The notes: generated by a model from the letters alone, not told the origin. Positions 5,993 to 14,386 are shown, counted from the stretch's first letter. The stretch is DNA of 15,907 bases from Actinomycetes bacterium (GCA_023403475.1 JAEYEL010000169.1:1-15907), one strand, 5' to 3'. Numbers and translations: made by a program.

Positions 5993-6283
5993 GAAATTCC
6001 CCTGACCTCAAAGTTTCGTGCTCTATCAACGTGTTTTCGCAAGTATATCCGTTTTTCGACGGTATGGTGCCAATGGTTTCGACAATGCGCGCCGTATGCG
6101 CGGCAGCTTTTTGTTGAACAGGCAATTTGCGGATACATCATCCTAAAATAGCTGTTCACAATTATTCCAAGTACAAAAGCAAGTGCAATCTAGCGGTGTA
6201 GCCATCATTACTATAGCATCCGTTGCGGGGTAGACGGCGCAACGTTATTGCGTGCGCGAAAATCTCACAGAAAGGAGAGGAAT
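5993..6283. other. Divergent intergenic region, vapBC-like pair / reductase
   Basis: No gene is called here. It should hold the promoters of two divergent units. An inverted repeat TTGTTGAACAG (6111-6121) / CTGTTCACAA (6152-6161), one base longer on the left, lies about 125-170 bp before the reductase start and could bind a regulator. The 14-mer TATGCGCGGCAGCT at 6095-6108 recurs at 8791-8804. I see no strong -35/-10 pair. Confidence 0.4.
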
Positions 6284-7927
6284 GTGGGCAAGAACAAAAG
6301 AGGAACCACCCGTCGTGACTTCTTAAAGCTCGGCGGCATCTCGGCTCTTGGGACACTGTCGGCTGGCATGCTTTCTGCATGCGGCTATCAGGAGTACACT
6401 CCGTACGCCAATGGCACAATCGGCGTGACGGGGCACGGGTCGTCTGTGATAAAGGGTGCGCCATCGTTCATGCAGACGCCAGAAATCATCACGAAAGTCA
6501 GCGAAATCGTTGACTGCGACGTGCTGGTTATCGGCGCAGGAGCGGCCGGCGTGCCTGCAGCTCTTTCAGCTGCGGAAAACGGAGCGAAGGTGGTAGTGCT
6601 GCAAAAGGAGCACATCGCCATGTCGCACGGCAATTCCGCTGCGGGTCTGAACTTGGACAAGTGCGACAAAGCAGGCGTCGAGCATCTGATTTCCCTGGTC
6701 GTGAAGGCGAATCAGCACCGCTCGCATCGCGAGCTCGTGAGCAACTGGGCCTACAACTCCGGCGAGGCACTGCATTGGTGCGTGAACCGCATCAAATCCG
6801 TCAACGGCCCCGCGTCCGACGACGGCAATCGCCAGCAGGCTGCCACGCTCAACATCAACGGGTTCAAGTTGGACTACATCACCGCGTTTTTCGGCCCGAA
6901 GCCTCTCACCACGGGTGATGCGATGCAATCGCTGGCGAAGGTGGCTACTTCTGCCGGCGTCGACATTCGCTATTCCACGCCGGCGCGCCAGCTGGTCACC
7001 AACAAGTCCGGTTCCGTCACTGGCGCGATAGCCCAGCGCGAGGACGGCACGTATGTGCAAGTCAATGCTGCAAAAGGCGTAGTCATCGCCACGGGAGACT
7101 ACTCGAACGACGATGAGATGGTCGACTACTACATCCCCGATCTGCACAATTTCGAGCGCAAGCAGACCAATCAGACCGGCGACGGCCACAAGATGGGCAT
7201 GTGGGTCGGCGCGGCCATGGAGCACATCGGTCATACGAAGATGCTGCACGACTTCGATGCAGGTCCGGCGTCCATGTGCGACATGCCATTTTTAGCCGTG
7301 GCAGACAATACCGGCAGACGTTTCGTCGACGAGACCGTGAGCATGAGCCTGCTCAACAACTACCTGCCTGACGGTAAGCATCCAGGCTGGTATTCGCAGG
7401 TTTTCGACAGCAACTACATGGAAGACGCCGCCGACTGGAGGGGCAAGCTTGTGGATCCCGAAGGTCTGCGCGTGTACATGCCCGAAGAGAACGTCGAGCG
7501 CAAGGGCGTGTTCGCCGATCAGGTACGCACGTTCAAAGCCGACACACTTGAAGAGCTGGCGAAGAAGATCGGCCAAGACCCGAAGACATTCGTCCAGACC
7601 GTAAACGACTACAACAAGCTGTGCGAAGACGGCGCAGATACGGAGTTCGGCAAGAATCCGAAATACTTGGTGCCGGTAAAACAAGCGCCATTCTACGGCA
7701 TCCACCGGCGCGTGCGTTGCTCGACCATTTGCGCAGGCCTTGAGGTCAACGGGCAAAACCAGGCGCTTACGGTCAAAGGTGACCCGATCGAGGGTTTGTA
7801 CGTCATCGGCAACTGCGCTGGTAACTTCTACGGTGGTGTCGACTATCCACTGGACGTTTTCGGGTTGTCGCTTGGACGATGCATCACCGCAGGTTACATG
7901 ACTGGTCGAGCATTGGCGCAAAAGTAA
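6284..7927 (+). CDS. Tat-exported FAD-dependent respiratory reductase (fumarate reductase/flavocytochrome c flavoprotein family)
   Basis: Enzymes of this family reduce an external organic acceptor, often a C=C double bond, using FAD and electrons from a membrane cytochrome. A Tat motif TTRRDFLKLGG (Arg10-Arg11) is followed by the lipobox LSAC (Cys33), so the mature protein is probably a lipoprotein outside the membrane. DVLVIGAGAAGVPAALSAA (from ~79) is the FAD dinucleotide fold, and the C-terminus IEGLYVIGNCAGNFYGG then DYPLDVFGLSLGRC closes the FAD domain. No CXXCH is present, so haem comes from the next gene. The GTG start follows AAAGGAGAGG; an upstream in-frame start at 6248 has no such site. 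It is 547 residues. The acceptor cannot be told from sequence; fumarate, urocanate, cinnamate-like and drug reductases (Cgr2) all share this fold. Confidence 0.93.
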   Translation: MGKNKRGTTRRDFLKLGGISALGTLSAGMLSACGYQEYTPYANGTIGVTGHGSSVIKGAPSFMQTPEIITKVSEIVDCDVLVIGAGAAGVPAALSAAENGAKVVVLQKEHIAMSHGNSAAGLNLDKCDKAGVEHLISLVVKANQHRSHRELVSNWAYNSGEALHWCVNRIKSVNGPASDDGNRQQAATLNINGFKLDYITAFFGPKPLTTGDAMQSLAKVATSAGVDIRYSTPARQLVTNKSGSVTGAIAQREDGTYVQVNAAKGVVIATGDYSNDDEMVDYYIPDLHNFERKQTNQTGDGHKMGMWVGAAMEHIGHTKMLHDFDAGPASMCDMPFLAVADNTGRRFVDETVSMSLLNNYLPDGKHPGWYSQVFDSNYMEDAADWRGKLVDPEGLRVYMPEENVERKGVFADQVRTFKADTLEELAKKIGQDPKTFVQTVNDYNKLCEDGADTEFGKNPKYLVPVKQAPFYGIHRRVRCSTICAGLEVNGQNQALTVKGDPIEGLYVIGNCAGNFYGGVDYPLDVFGLSLGRCITAGYMTGRALAQK

Positions 7928-7940
7928 GGAGGAAGCGAAG

Positions 7941-8630
7941 ATGAGCGAGAACACTGAGAATACGACGGCTTCGGAACAGCACGCAATGGCTAAGGCGCCA
8001 ACGGCGAAGAAAGCTAACTCGCATCGCGGTCTCATTGTGACGGCAGTTGTCGTGGCAGTGTTGGTTGTGGCTGGCACGGGCATGCTCGTTTGGCACAACA
8101 GCCCGAGTTTCTGCAGCACCGTATGTCATACGCCCATGAGCAAGTATGTATCCGACTTCGAGACAGATTCCATCAGCGGTAGCAGCACTGCGATGCTGGC
8201 CGCGTATCACGGCGCCGATGCGAACATGAATTGCCTGGGCTGCCACGAGGCAACGATTGACGAGCAAATAGCCGAGGGCATGAGCTGGATATCTGGCAAC
8301 TACAATTTCGATTCCGCCACGCAGCAGCTTCAAAGTCGCTCCGACGAATTTACCACGGCAGGTTTTTGCTTAAAAAGCGGTTGCCATGGGAACGTGAATA
8401 CGACTGACGACTTGACCGTCGCAACCGCCGATCGCGCTTTCAATCCGCACGATTGGAGTCAGCACGGCGTTACAGCGTGCGGCAGTTGCCATAAAGCGCA
8501 TGAGACCAGCGAGTTCTACTGCACGCAGTGCCACTTGGAGTCCACGTACTCCAGCGTACCCGATGGCTGGAACATAACCATCGACGGCAGCGCCTACAAG
8601 ATGGAAGACGGCCAGCTGCACGAACAATAG
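7941..8630 (+). CDS. Membrane-anchored multiheme cytochrome c, electron donor to the reductase
   Basis: This 229-residue protein has a lysine- and alanine-rich cytoplasmic start, one membrane helix (~30-51, LIVTAVVVAVLVVAGTGMLV) and an external multiheme domain. Five haem-binding sites are visible: C58-STV-C62-H63, CLGCH (98-102), CLKSGCH (143-149), CGSCH (180-184) and CTQCH (194-198). The first has three residues between the cysteines and the third has four. Met66 after the first site recalls the NrfH/NapC quinol-oxidising haem. It would pass electrons from menaquinol to the reductase encoded 13 bp upstream, as Cgr1 is thought to do for Cgr2. AAGGAGG precedes the ATG. A hairpin follows the gene. 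Confidence 0.92.
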   Translation: MSENTENTTASEQHAMAKAPTAKKANSHRGLIVTAVVVAVLVVAGTGMLVWHNSPSFCSTVCHTPMSKYVSDFETDSISGSSTAMLAAYHGADANMNCLGCHEATIDEQIAEGMSWISGNYNFDSATQQLQSRSDEFTTAGFCLKSGCHGNVNTTDDLTVATADRAFNPHDWSQHGVTACGSCHKAHETSEFYCTQCHLESTYSSVPDGWNITIDGSAYKMEDGQLHEQ

Positions 8631-8680
8631 CGTGCATGTCGCATACGACCGATGTTCGTAGTTACGGATATCGATGATCA

Positions 8681-8723
8681 AACAGGGGATGCGGACGCGA
8701 TAGTGTTTGTGTCCCCTGCTGTT
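8681..8723. terminator. Hairpin between convergent operons
   Basis: AACAGGGGA (8681-8689) pairs with TCCCCTG(CTG)TT (8712-8723), the right arm carrying a 3-nt insertion, around a 22-nt loop. It lies between the cytochrome gene (+) and the last ABC gene (-) and could act for both. On the minus strand it is followed by GTTTGATC, a weak tail. Confidence 0.4.
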
Positions 8724-8789
8724 ATCCCACCGAGACGCGAATGGCAACGGTTACGCGCGGCAGCCCCATCTGACAGCTACACGCAATAG

Positions 8790-9500
8790 CTATGCGCGGC
8801 AGCTACAGTCTGCAAGGTTCACGGTGCGGGTTGCGATACGGGAAGTGAGTGCAGGGGAATGGGAGACGAAGACAAGACCCATGCCGCGCGCCTCAACCTC
8901 GGCCAGCAAAAACTCCCAAAGCTGCGCTTGCGTAAGGGCATCGAGCATAGTGGATATCTCGTCGGCCACCAAATAGCGAGGGTTCGTTGCAAGCGCACGG
9001 GCTATGCAGAACCGTTGAAGCTCGCCGCCGGAAAGCTCATGCGGAAAACGGGAAAGCCAGCGCTGCCGAATGCCCAAGGCAGCGAGCAGCGGGTCGCTTA
9101 CAAGAGACTTTGCTTCGCCTTTAGAGACCCTTAAGCCCGCTTCCGCAAGGGAATCCCTCATGCGCATGCGCGGGTCGAGCGCACGTTCGGGATGCTGGCC
9201 TATCAACTGTACCGGACTTGCGCCTTCGAAGAGCTCAAGCGGAGTGCCGTCCACCAGCACCTCCCCTTCCTGCGACCGTTCGTAACCGGCAAGCAGACGG
9301 CAAAGCGTCGTCTTCCCGAAACCCGACGGCGCCGCAAGCGCCACCCGCTCGCCCGGCGCAACTTCCAAACTGAAATGGCGATAGAGAAAGCGCTCGGGCG
9401 CTTCCGCAGGCGCTTCCGCAGGCGCTTTCCCACTTGATGTCTCCCCCTTCTTCCCATGCGGTTTTCCATAGGAGAACGTGATGTCGCGCGCCTCAAGCAT
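8790..9500 (-). CDS. ABC transporter ATP-binding protein (NikE/DppF-like)
   Basis: The second ATPase of a dipeptide/nickel-class importer; it hydrolyses ATP to drive uptake from the cytoplasmic face. LAAPSGFGKTT is the Walker A loop, with Ala in place of the first Gly; LSGGELQRFCIARAL is the signature; YLVADEIS is Walker B with Ile replacing the usual Pro; VFVSHSP holds the switch His. Between the first strand (MLEARDITFSYG) and FLYRHFSLEV there is an inserted linker containing APAEAPAEAP, coded by a 12-bp tandem repeat. The usual extra C-terminal oligopeptide domain is missing. I chose the ATG at 9500 (AAGGAG six bases upstream) over an upstream start at 9611 that would overlap the preceding gene. 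Its last residues (CSCRA) are coded within a dispersed intergenic repeat. Confidence 0.93.
   Translation of the reverse strand: MLEARDITFSYGKPHGKKGETSSGKAPAEAPAEAPERFLYRHFSLEVAPGERVALAAPSGFGKTTLCRLLAGYERSQEGEVLVDGTPLELFEGASPVQLIGQHPERALDPRMRMRDSLAEAGLRVSKGEAKSLVSDPLLAALGIRQRWLSRFPHELSGGELQRFCIARALATNPRYLVADEISTMLDALTQAQLWEFLLAEVEARGMGLVFVSHSPALTSRIATRTVNLADCSCRA
9398..9427. repeat. 12-bp in-frame tandem repeat, 2.5 copies
   Basis: GCGCTTCCGCAG occurs at 9398-9409 and 9410-9421, with a partial third copy to 9427. It codes for APAE units in the linker of the ATPase and looks like replication slippage. Confidence 0.75.
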
Positions 9501-9574
9501 GGGCTGCTCCTTCTTTCGAGCCTTCTTCCGAGCCTTCGGCCTTTGAAACTTGATACCTAGCTTTGCACATAAGT

Positions 9575-10519
9575 CTACCGACCCCCTTCGACGGGAAAGT
9601 CGCACATGCACGGCCTTTTCCCTTCCGTTGAAAAACCATGTTCGGGTAGTGCGTGCCAGAGTGCGCGGGAAAAGGGATGCCGCAGCGTGTCGGGCGCGGC
9701 GAAATTCGCAACCGACGTTTCCTCCACGATAGTTCCCTCGTGAAAAACCGCCACACGGTCGGACACGCGCAGCGCCAGCTCGATGTCGTGCGTGATGAGC
9801 ATGACGCCCCCACCCGCATCGGCGAAGGAGCGGAAATCGTCGAGCGCGCGCACCGCCAGCTCAAGGTCGAGTCCGGGCGTAGGTTCATCGGCTATGATGA
9901 CGCGAGGGCCGTCCATGAGCGCACAGCACAAAAGCACGCGACGCGCCATGCCGCCGGAAAGCTCGTGCGGATAGAGGTTTTCCACCTCGGGTGCAAGTCC
10001 GTAGCGTTCGAACAGCGCACGCTGGCGGGCTGCACGGGCTGTGCGGGCGGCGCGGCCCCCTCGCCCAGCTCCCCTCACCTGTTTGCCCACTTTCATGAGC
10101 GGGTCGAGATAGTTCACGCTTTGGGGAACAAGCGAGAGGCCGCACCCGCGCAGCCGCGCGAGCGATTCCGCATCCTGCAACACACCGTCGAACCAAATGC
10201 GACCGCTTACCTGCGCGTTCGGCTCGTACAGACCCATGATTGCATCGGCAAGCAGCGTCTTGCCCGAACCGCTCGCCCCCACCACGGCCACAATCTCGCC
10301 TGCATGCACGGAAATGGATAATCCGCTGATGACGGGAACCGTTTTCTTTTGCGCCGCGAAAAAGGATCCCGCATCAGGGTCGTACATGCGAAAGCCCATC
10401 GAAAGATCCTCTACCTGCAACAGATGATGCCCCTGCTCGTGCCGAGATGCTTCCGCGTGCGTATGGTGGTGATGCGCCTGCCCATCGGTGTGCGCGGCAT
10501 GTTCTCCAACTTCGATCAT
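9575..10519 (-). CDS. ABC transporter ATP-binding protein (NikD/DppD-like) with His-rich N-terminus
   Basis: The first ATPase of the importer. Walker A is GASGSGKT, the Q-loop lies in LVPQSVNYLDPL, the signature is LSGGMARRVLL, Walker B is RVIIADEPTPGLD and the switch His is in LITHD. HPFSRALWHALPEHG near the end is typical of the class. Residues 7-32 hold ten histidines (including HHHHTH), an extension absent from peptide-transport ATPases and reminiscent of metal-handling proteins such as HypB. This supports a metal, most likely nickel, as substrate. The ATG at 10519 has GGAAGG six to seven bases upstream; a start at 10543 is possible but without a site. A basic, low-complexity stretch (about GAGRGGRAARTARAAR) lies in the helical domain. 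Confidence 0.94.
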   Translation of the reverse strand: MIEVGEHAAHTDGQAHHHHTHAEASRHEQGHHLLQVEDLSMGFRMYDPDAGSFFAAQKKTVPVISGLSISVHAGEIVAVVGASGSGKTLLADAIMGLYEPNAQVSGRIWFDGVLQDAESLARLRGCGLSLVPQSVNYLDPLMKVGKQVRGAGRGGRAARTARAARQRALFERYGLAPEVENLYPHELSGGMARRVLLCCALMDGPRVIIADEPTPGLDLELAVRALDDFRSFADAGGGVMLITHDIELALRVSDRVAVFHEGTIVEETSVANFAAPDTLRHPFSRALWHALPEHGFSTEGKRPCMCDFPVEGGR

Positions 10520-10632
10520 GTGCTTCCTTCCAAATTCCCTCAACCAAACCAGTGCAACCGAGGGACAAGCTCGGCGTCCAATCGCTTAACAGTTCCAGCT
10601 CATGTCGCCGTTCGGCAAAACAGCGAAACCCC

Positions 10633-11589
10633 CTACTCTTGGCTGCTGTGGGGGTCGATAAGCTTTCGCAGGCTTTGGCCGGCAAGGTCGAACAGCAGCA
10701 CAACGGCCACAAGCGCCAAGCCGGGAAACACCGCAAGCCACCACATTCCCGCCGAAAGATAACCCATGGATTCCGAAAGTATCACGCCGATAGCGGGCTG
10801 TTCCGGCGACAGGCCGAAGCCCAGAAACGTGATGGCCGCCTCATGCAGAATGGCATGGGGAAACAACAGGATAAGCCCCACAAGGAACTGCGGAGCCACG
10901 TAGGGCAGCATATGGCGGCGCGCAATGCAGACAGGTCCTTTCCCCAGTTTGCGAGCTGTTTCAACGAAACCCGCCTGCTTGCATTGCAGCACCTCGGCAC
11001 GCACCACGCGCGCAAGACTTGGCCAATGCGTTACCGCCACGCCCACGACCACGCCCCAAAACCCCTTTCCCAGCGCGAACGATATAAGAATGAGCAGCAC
11101 GATATGGGGAACGCCCATCACAAGGTCGATAAGCCAGGTGATGACGGTATCGACCGCACGACCACCCAACGCAGCCACCGTGCCCAGCAAAAGCGCGATG
11201 AGCGCCGAGGTGCCAGCGGCGAGCAGCCCCACCAGCACACTCGTAGACAAGCCCGCCGTGGTGCGCAGAAACATGTCACGCCCCATCCAGTCGGTACCGA
11301 ACAGGTGCTCCATGCTGGGAGAAAGGTTTTTCGCCATGAAATCGGTCGCCGTTGCAGCAGAGGTGTTCGCCATGCCGAAGGCTACCACCACGGCAAGCGC
11401 CGCGAAAGCGAACACGAACGCCGCAAGCGTGCGCTTGCGGTTGCCCACACTCGACGCACGGGGAACATGAAGGAAAGGAGCTGCCACCTTGACGGACGCC
11501 GCACCATCGAGCGACGCACCATCGGATGGCGCGTTATCGGACGCCGCCCTGCCGCCGGCCGCCGTACGAACCGCTTCACTATGCGCCAT
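10633..11589 (-). CDS. ABC transporter permease (NikC/DppC-like)
   Basis: The second membrane subunit of the importer, 318 residues. A cytoplasmic N-terminal tail rich in Ser, Asp and Ala (residues ~13-34) precedes the first membrane helix (~54-75). FGTDWMGRDMFLRTTAGLS is the conserved block before the permease core, and ARKLGKGPVCIARRHMLPYV contains the EAA-like loop that docks on the ATPases. FLGFGLSPEQPAIGVIL is typical of the DppC/NikC group. It overlaps the preceding permease gene by 11 bp, consistent with coupled translation. The N-terminal tail is coded by four 15-bp tandem units. Confidence 0.94.
   Translation of the reverse strand: MAHSEAVRTAAGGRAASDNAPSDGASLDGAASVKVAAPFLHVPRASSVGNRKRTLAAFVFAFAALAVVVAFGMANTSAATATDFMAKNLSPSMEHLFGTDWMGRDMFLRTTAGLSTSVLVGLLAAGTSALIALLLGTVAALGGRAVDTVITWLIDLVMGVPHIVLLILISFALGKGFWGVVVGVAVTHWPSLARVVRAEVLQCKQAGFVETARKLGKGPVCIARRHMLPYVAPQFLVGLILLFPHAILHEAAITFLGFGLSPEQPAIGVILSESMGYLSAGMWWLAVFPGLALVAVVLLFDLAGQSLRKLIDPHSSQE
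11494..11553. repeat. Four 15-bp in-frame tandem repeats in the permease N-terminus
   Basis: Units starting at 11494, 11509, 11524 and 11539 share the form GGACGCCGCACCATC. On the coding strand they give five-residue units such as SDNAP, SDGAS and LDGAA in the cytoplasmic tail. Confidence 0.75.
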
Positions 11590-12586
11590 GCGCCCCCACC
11601 CGCCCTTCCTTCATCCTTGGGTCTATGATGCCGTAGAGGATGTTCGCCGCCAAATTTCCGCCGAACACGAGCGCGGCCGATACAAGCGCGATGCCCGCAA
11701 GGAGGGCAACGTCGCCGCCAAGGCCCGCCGTTACCGCCGCCTGTCCAAGGCCGGGATATGAAAACACCTGCTCAACCAGCACCGATCCGCCGAAAATTTC
11801 CGAAACGGACGCAAACTGCAACGTGATGGCCGGAAGTGCCAGATTGCGTAGGCCGTGGTGACAGACGACCGTACAGGTGCTCTCGCCACGTGTGCGGGCG
11901 AACTTCACGTAGTCGGATTCCAAGATGTCGATGGTCTTCTCGCGCGTGTGCAGGGCGATGTTCGCCACGCCCACCACCGAAAGCACAAGCGCCGGAAGCG
12001 CCAGATGACGGAGCATGTCGGCGAATGTCACGTCGGATGCCGCCACGCCCACCGGCACCGAGAAGCCGAAGGGGAACCACCCCAGCCACACCGAGAACAC
12101 CATGAGCGCAACCAATCCCAGCCAGAAAGCGGGTGTTGACGCAAGCACGTAACAATAGCCGCGTATCACCCTATCAGGCCAGCGTCCGCGAAACACGCCC
12201 GCCGCCACGCCCATCGCCAGCCCCAGCACGCCGCTTACCACCCACGCCACCGCCATGAGCGCAAGCGAATTTCCCGCCCGTACCGCAATGACCTCGGCCA
12301 CCGGCGCATTGAACCGCAACGACGTTCCGAAATCGCCATGAAGTACCGCGTTCGCCCAATTCAAGTAGCGCTCCCACAAAGGCGTGCCTACGCCCCAGTA
12401 CTCCTGCAGCTGCGCACGCTTCTCTTCCCCCATGGAAACATAGGCCACCTGCCCCACGTTGACCTGCACCGGGTCAATGGGCGAAACGCTCACCAGCACG
12501 AACACGACAAAGCTCACCGCCACCATGAGCAGCGCGAATTTGAGAACATGTCGGGCTATCAACCGAATCATTTTGCCAATCCCCAT
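11579..12586 (-). CDS. ABC transporter permease (NikB/DppB-like)
   Basis: The first membrane subunit, 335 residues, with about six helices starting at FALLMVAVSFVVFVLVSVSP. HGDFGTSLRFNAPVAEVI is the classic DppB/NikB block, and KFARTRGE followed by GLRNLALPAITLQFAS marks the ATPase-docking loop. LVEQVFSYPGLG near the end is a strong family signature. It forms the substrate channel with the NikC-like subunit whose gene overlaps it by 11 bp. A second in-frame ATG at 12571 (MIRLIARH) is an equally possible start; neither has a strong ribosome-binding site. It lies 99 bp after the binding-protein gene, with a small hairpin between. Confidence 0.94.
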   Translation of the reverse strand: MGIGKMIRLIARHVLKFALLMVAVSFVVFVLVSVSPIDPVQVNVGQVAYVSMGEEKRAQLQEYWGVGTPLWERYLNWANAVLHGDFGTSLRFNAPVAEVIAVRAGNSLALMAVAWVVSGVLGLAMGVAAGVFRGRWPDRVIRGYCYVLASTPAFWLGLVALMVFSVWLGWFPFGFSVPVGVAASDVTFADMLRHLALPALVLSVVGVANIALHTREKTIDILESDYVKFARTRGESTCTVVCHHGLRNLALPAITLQFASVSEIFGGSVLVEQVFSYPGLGQAAVTAGLGGDVALLAGIALVSAALVFGGNLAANILYGIIDPRMKEGRVGAHGA

Positions 12587-12598
12587 ACCATACTAATC

Positions 12599-12621
12599 AG
12601 TCAAACTCTTACAAGTTGACT
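12599..12621 (-). other. Intercistronic hairpin after the binding-protein gene
   Basis: AGTCAA (12599-12604) and TTGACT (12616-12621) can pair, extendable by ACT/AGT with a bulge. Small stem-loops here often let binding-protein mRNA outlast the permease mRNA. No T-tract is present, so read-through is expected. Confidence 0.35.
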
Positions 12622-12685
12622 TATCTCCATCAAGGAACAGCGCCGCCTGCTTCGACAAGAACAGACGTCAAAACACAGAAACGCA

Positions 12686-14344
12686 TTACCCCCAACTCCA
12701 CTGATCGACGTTGTTCACGAGCGACCAGCCATGACCATGCGGATGCGGCTTCTGCTGCGCCACGTGCAACCCTTCGCGTTGGAAGTACAAATGGTTCACG
12801 TTCGCGAGCCAAATCCACGTAGACGCACCTTGCGGAGCCACGCCCGTACCGGTTTCCGCATCCCACTGAGCCTTCTGGTAATAGACGTACGAATCCTCGA
12901 TGTTCGGCTGCGCCAAAGCTGCATCCAGGTTGGCGTCGATGGCGGCGTTCTCGTAGCAGGCGAAGTTTCCCCAACCCTGCGAATGCGCAAGCTCGTACAC
13001 CTCAACCGGAGAGTGCGAGCCCCAGCCCCACAGCACCGGCGAACTGAACTCGTGCGGGTAGATGTCTTCCCAGCCAGCGCCCTTCACGTTCACCTCTATG
13101 CCAAGAGCGCCCATCTGATCGGCGAAATCGAACGCAAGCGCCTGACGCACGGAATCGCTTGCGGAATAATACAGGTCGAAGGACGCGCGAACGCCGTTCT
13201 TCTCAAGCACGCCGTCCGCCCCCGCAAGCCAACCGTCTTCGGCAAGGATTTTTCGCGCCGTATCGACGCTCGACGCCACCTTCATGTCGGGCGACGCCCA
13301 AGGCATGCCGTCGCTCACGCTGAACGCTTCGGTTCCGTAGCCGTTCAGCACATGATCGATCATGCGCCGCCTGTCCACGCCGTAGTTCATGGCCCGACGC
13401 AAAGCGAGATCGCTCGTAACGTCGTTGCCGGAAGGGTAAGCGTTTTCCCCATCTTGCTTTGTGCCGCCCGCAGGAATGCAGGGAAGTGAAATGCCGCGGG
13501 AATCGACCGTCTTGCAATCGAGAAGGCCGTATCCGGAAGGCAGGTTGTTGGCATAAACGGCCGAAGTGTACGCCACATCGACCTGCCCCGCCGACGCGGC
13601 GGCAAGAGAGGCGTCTTCCTCCATGAACAGCACGACCACGCGCTCCATCTTGGGTGCGTCGCCGTAATAGAGGGGGTTCGCCCGCAGAATGACCTGCTGA
13701 CCCTTGTCCCATTGCTCAAGCATATAGCGCCCGCTGCCAATGGGGTTCGATCCGTAATCGGCGCCGTAGGCGTGCTTTGGCACGATGCCCACCACCGCCA
13801 ACGTGTACAAAAGAGCGTTGTTGGGCTTGCTCATGCGAATTGTTACGGTCGTGTCGTTTGAGGCTTCGGCTTCGGCCACCGAAGACAAGTCGGCTTCCGC
13901 GGCGGCGGAGTTCTTGATGCCGTTGATGGTGAACGCCACGTCATGAGCGGTGAGCGGAACACCGTCGGAAAACTTCACGTCGTCGCGAATGGAAAACGTC
14001 CATTCCATTCCATCGTCGCTGCACGAATAGCCGAGAGCCAAGTCGTTTACAAACTCCAAGTCCGTATTGGTGGTGATGAGCGTCGATTGGATGAGAGGTT
14101 CGTGCCCATGTTCGCCGCATCCCCAGGAAACGAACGGGTCGAAGCCCGCAGCCGGTTCTGACCCCGGCGTCATGGAGACAACGACTTGCGAGGACGAATC
14201 GCCGCCCGCACCCGCCTTGTCGGGCATGTCTTTAGATGTCGCAGAACCCGACTGGCCGCCCGTGCAAGCCGCCAGCATGCCGCCGAACGAAAGAGCAGCA
14301 GCGCCCGTACCTGCAAATTTCGCAAATTCCCGCCTTGAAAGCAT
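12686..14344 (-). CDS. ABC transporter substrate-binding lipoprotein (NikA/DppA-like, probably nickel)
   Basis: A family-5 extracellular solute-binding protein that captures the ligand and delivers it to the permease. MLSRREFAKFAG is a Tat-like twin-Arg motif, and LAAC (Cys27) is a lipobox, so it is probably a Tat lipoprotein. The body has family hallmarks: WTFSIRDDVKFSDGVPLTAHD, then GSGRYMLEQW and ALRRAMNYGVDRRRMIDHVL. The C-terminus contains KPHPHGHGW, a His-rich motif compatible with metal or metal-chelate binding. I start it at the ATG 14344, placing GAGG nine bases upstream; GTGs at 14350 and 14359 are alternatives. It is the first gene of the five-gene operon. Dipeptide uptake remains possible from sequence alone. 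Confidence 0.93.
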   Translation of the reverse strand: MLSRREFAKFAGTGAAALSFGGMLAACTGGQSGSATSKDMPDKAGAGGDSSSQVVVSMTPGSEPAAGFDPFVSWGCGEHGHEPLIQSTLITTNTDLEFVNDLALGYSCSDDGMEWTFSIRDDVKFSDGVPLTAHDVAFTINGIKNSAAAEADLSSVAEAEASNDTTVTIRMSKPNNALLYTLAVVGIVPKHAYGADYGSNPIGSGRYMLEQWDKGQQVILRANPLYYGDAPKMERVVVLFMEEDASLAAASAGQVDVAYTSAVYANNLPSGYGLLDCKTVDSRGISLPCIPAGGTKQDGENAYPSGNDVTSDLALRRAMNYGVDRRRMIDHVLNGYGTEAFSVSDGMPWASPDMKVASSVDTARKILAEDGWLAGADGVLEKNGVRASFDLYYSASDSVRQALAFDFADQMGALGIEVNVKGAGWEDIYPHEFSSPVLWGWGSHSPVEVYELAHSQGWGNFACYENAAIDANLDAALAQPNIEDSYVYYQKAQWDAETGTGVAPQGASTWIWLANVNHLYFQREGLHVAQQKPHPHGHGWSLVNNVDQWSWG

Positions 14345-14386
14345 TGTCACGCACCTCACTTTCCCTTGTTGTTGACGTTGCGCAAC

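Noticed and set aside
10447..11628. 393-codon + strand frame
   Set aside because: It is antisense to the permease gene; its Arg/His-rich product is typical of a GC-rich shadow frame.
12731..13489. 252-codon + strand frame
   Set aside because: It is antisense to the substrate-binding protein and has no domain.
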